A stretch of DNA of 15,792 nt, taken from contig CAAFYT010000009.1 of NCBI GenBank assembly GCA_900767325.1, positions 1 through 15,792 on the forward strand, written 5' to 3'. The translations under genes and the position numbers were made by a program. Each line of letters opens with the position of its first letter. Within the stretch, counting starts at the first letter, position 1. Positions 15,401 to 15,792 of this stretch are shown piece by piece. The DNA is from Kiritimatiellia bacterium. GTDB taxonomy: Bacteria; Verrucomicrobiota; Kiritimatiellia; RFP12; UBA1067. The notes under the pieces are model-generated. The model saw nothing but the letters and a program-made list of their open reading frames with translations. It was not told the DNA's origin and made no database searches.

Positions 15401-15575
15401 CCTTCGCGAAGACCGCCATGAACGGATAGCTTCCCTTCGCAAGATCGTCGAGCCCCTGCCAACACGCCATCAGCTGCGCGCTCTCGCCCGGATAGGCGTA
15501 GGTCGCCATCGAGACGAAGTACAGCACCGCCGCCACACCGGCGAGAATACCCGCAATCATCCAGTTCTTCTTCAT
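12459..15575 (-). CDS. DUF2723/GT-C-like membrane protein with C-terminal TPR repeats
   Basis: The 1038-residue protein has about ten membrane segments in residues 5-355. A first external loop, TYAYPGESAQLMA (E31), recalls the catalytic acidic loop of DUF2723 (GT117) protein O-mannosyltransferase-like proteins. ATHLEPRLFDF (125-135) fits the second conserved region. A soluble part (356-560) follows, then TPR-like helical repeats to the end, for example DALRQIRRAIDFVPTD, KALEYLQRALAVAPNA, SLDEAESFLRKAATAEPP and YAEAERFARQAVDTAPEL. I chose the ATG at 15575, with AGGA/AAGGA eight or nine bases upstream, because it puts a hydrophobic helix right at the N-terminus; a start at 15638 would overlap the upstream gene and add 21 polar residues. 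It probably glycosylates exported proteins or builds a surface glycan; that is inference. Its stop overlaps the repeat-protein gene. Confidence 0.8.
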   Translation of the reverse strand: MKKNWMIAGILAGVAAVLYFVSMATYAYPGESAQLMACWQGLDDLAKGSYPFMAVFAKALGAGNLLAPICGILAVVLVFRLVFAYVGWGVRGANVLPRKNEIARIAATSAAVVFMLTPAVRSAATHLEPRLFDFVWAMAIFALALPFFRNAKLPASLLAVGMGVMAALGFCDSVIFLIFAPGYLLAIAYAAINRKRKPYLALFIALAAFFLTLSLALTAFGIETSDFLKRIAVEFRAYYKTPGWFFVLIFATVPFGISLFSGLRSYNERVGLVQWIFHGAMSFVMILAIATPFSPSSLMEPFGVLPVVTSAFVAAVAGYLLAYWWLLRTSVTGLVLGAVLAFVMTVSSLWNLFAFDGDIGEFADIVARKIIKDMGDRRWIVTDGTLDSHLKLVAHEEGRDIRIVSLSRDLDDDYLEALSEVVRAENVGGERNGELRLSLSLGVLPFVQDWFSEDPSAAKNVVIFGAPDLWYSGKLSPIPEFLFFGADPSRVPDWAKDWKDFDEILKAPKGWGSYRDRDISNPVDRLRLSLRRHLGFVANNRGVWLQDQHLDDEAFAMYELVLKEIDRDNICAVFNEVAMVGSRHPAAMKNQLELERMLKNAVDDPKRRYILWRLGMFYGYIRTPDMFVRSGFEWAKSGRPGDALRQIRRAIDFVPTDKKAVLLNMMAALYASEFDKKQSRKIYEGVLTQNAKDHDALIGLMRLELTDGNSAKALEYLQRALAVAPNARTAQIEQAMVAMMRNDMKGAKALIKKITDSNANDMQAWSLLAAVIIQQLDSAAGERERTALQKELELEIIPAMERASGEAHNYYVQATKGFMLLKKGEKSRKDARDAFLRATKERPDITTTQDLVLGLDISLDDKDGAEVHARDVLRRNRNAPLANYVMGSLALGRNSLDEAESFLRKAATAEPPVAMALNDLAETLRRKKNYAEAERFARQAVDTAPELYVAWETLGVVLMAENRNLDEAESCIRKACELSKLKDGSEADVRMLISLARVQIRNNDKAHAKVTIRKVQSRIKELTDFERSEFEEVKRNAQ

Positions 15576-15600
15576 TGTCGCGATCCTTTCCTCGCCTATT
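15576..15600 (-). promoter_or_regulatory. Short intergenic gap with ribosome binding site of the GT-C/TPR gene
   Basis: The 25-base gap after the MetY-like stop contains GAGGAAAGGA, ending about eight bases before the ATG at 15575. No promoter is visible, so the gene is probably cotranscribed with the sulfhydrylase gene. Confidence 0.6.
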
Positions 15601-15792
15601 TCAACGAACCTTGGCCAACGCCTGTTTGATATCCGCAATCAGATCCTCGGGATCCTCCAGCCCGACGGAAAAGCGGATGAGATCCGGCGGAATGCCGGCC
15701 TCCAGCAACTGCCTGTCGGTGAGTTGACGATGGGTGTGCGAAGCCGGGTGGAGCACGCAGCTCCACGCATCGGCGACGTGGGTCACGATGCC
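15601..15792 (-). CDS. MetY-like PLP enzyme, C-terminal end only
   Basis: Only the last 63 residues lie in the window; the 5' part is beyond the right edge. The sequence GIVTHVADAWSCVLHPASHT leads to HRQLTDRQLLEAGIPPDLIR and FSVGLEDPEDLIADIKQALA. This is the usual end of the Cys/Met metabolism PLP enzymes: HPASxTH, then a QL-EAGI segment, then the DLIR-SVGLED signature. The form fits O-acetylhomoserine sulfhydrylase (MetY) best, which makes homocysteine from O-acetylhomoserine and sulfide; cystathionine gamma-synthase or gamma-lyase cannot be excluded. The stop lies 25 bases before the next start on the same strand, so it probably heads or belongs to the same operon. Confidence 0.85.
   Translation of the reverse strand, partial: GIVTHVADAWSCVLHPASHTHRQLTDRQLLEAGIPPDLIRFSVGLEDPEDLIADIKQALAKVR

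Noticed and set aside
12450..15629. 1059-residue plus-strand open frame opposite the GT-C/TPR gene
   Set aside because: It is low-complexity and rich in Arg, His and Glu, as expected from reading a GC-biased gene backwards. The minus-strand protein has membrane helices and TPRs.

Overview
The window looks like a GC-rich chromosome segment from a bacterium of the PVC superphylum (Verrucomicrobiota, Kiritimatiellota or Lentisphaerota type). The best pointer is a 51-residue basic protein at 5140-5295 that closely resembles the small basic protein known from Chlamydiae and Verrucomicrobia. The rest is core chromosome. I see no phage gene, transposase, tRNA, rRNA or CRISPR array.

Left part (1-5083). 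A minus-strand gene of unknown function runs off the left edge. It is followed by 616 bases without a convincing gene. Next comes a compact phosphate module: a Na+/phosphate cotransporter with a PhoU-like tail on the minus strand, divergent from a PhoB-like regulator and a histidine kinase on the plus strand. The 96-base divergent gap holds candidate Pho boxes and two extended -10 elements. Two copies of an unrecognised intergenic repeat, sharing a 21-base identical core, flank the three genes in the same orientation (1031-1140 and 5003-5083).

Right part (5140-15792). Ten minus-strand genes follow head to tail, with overlaps or very short gaps. In transcription order they are: the C-terminal end of a MetY-like sulfhydrylase; a 1038-residue membrane protein (DUF2723/GT-C-like plus TPRs); a repeat protein built on aromatic-Pro motifs; a UbiA-family enzyme resembling decaprenyl-phosphate phosphoribosyltransferase; FolC; RimO; a HAD-like protein; RecO; a lipoprotein parvulin with apparently permuted motif order; and the small basic protein, which ends at an intrinsic terminator. 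Two internal promoters (before rimO and before the small basic protein) begin on the TGA stop codon of the gene upstream.

Most interesting points: (1) the repeat pair bracketing the phosphate module; (2) three genes (nptA, phoB, rimO) whose extended -10 element lies 7-8 bases before ATG, implying leaderless mRNAs; (3) the GT-C/TPR, repeat-protein and UbiA trio, a possible envelope glycosylation system; (4) the circularly permuted parvulin motif order. Family names come from motif recognition; no database search was run.
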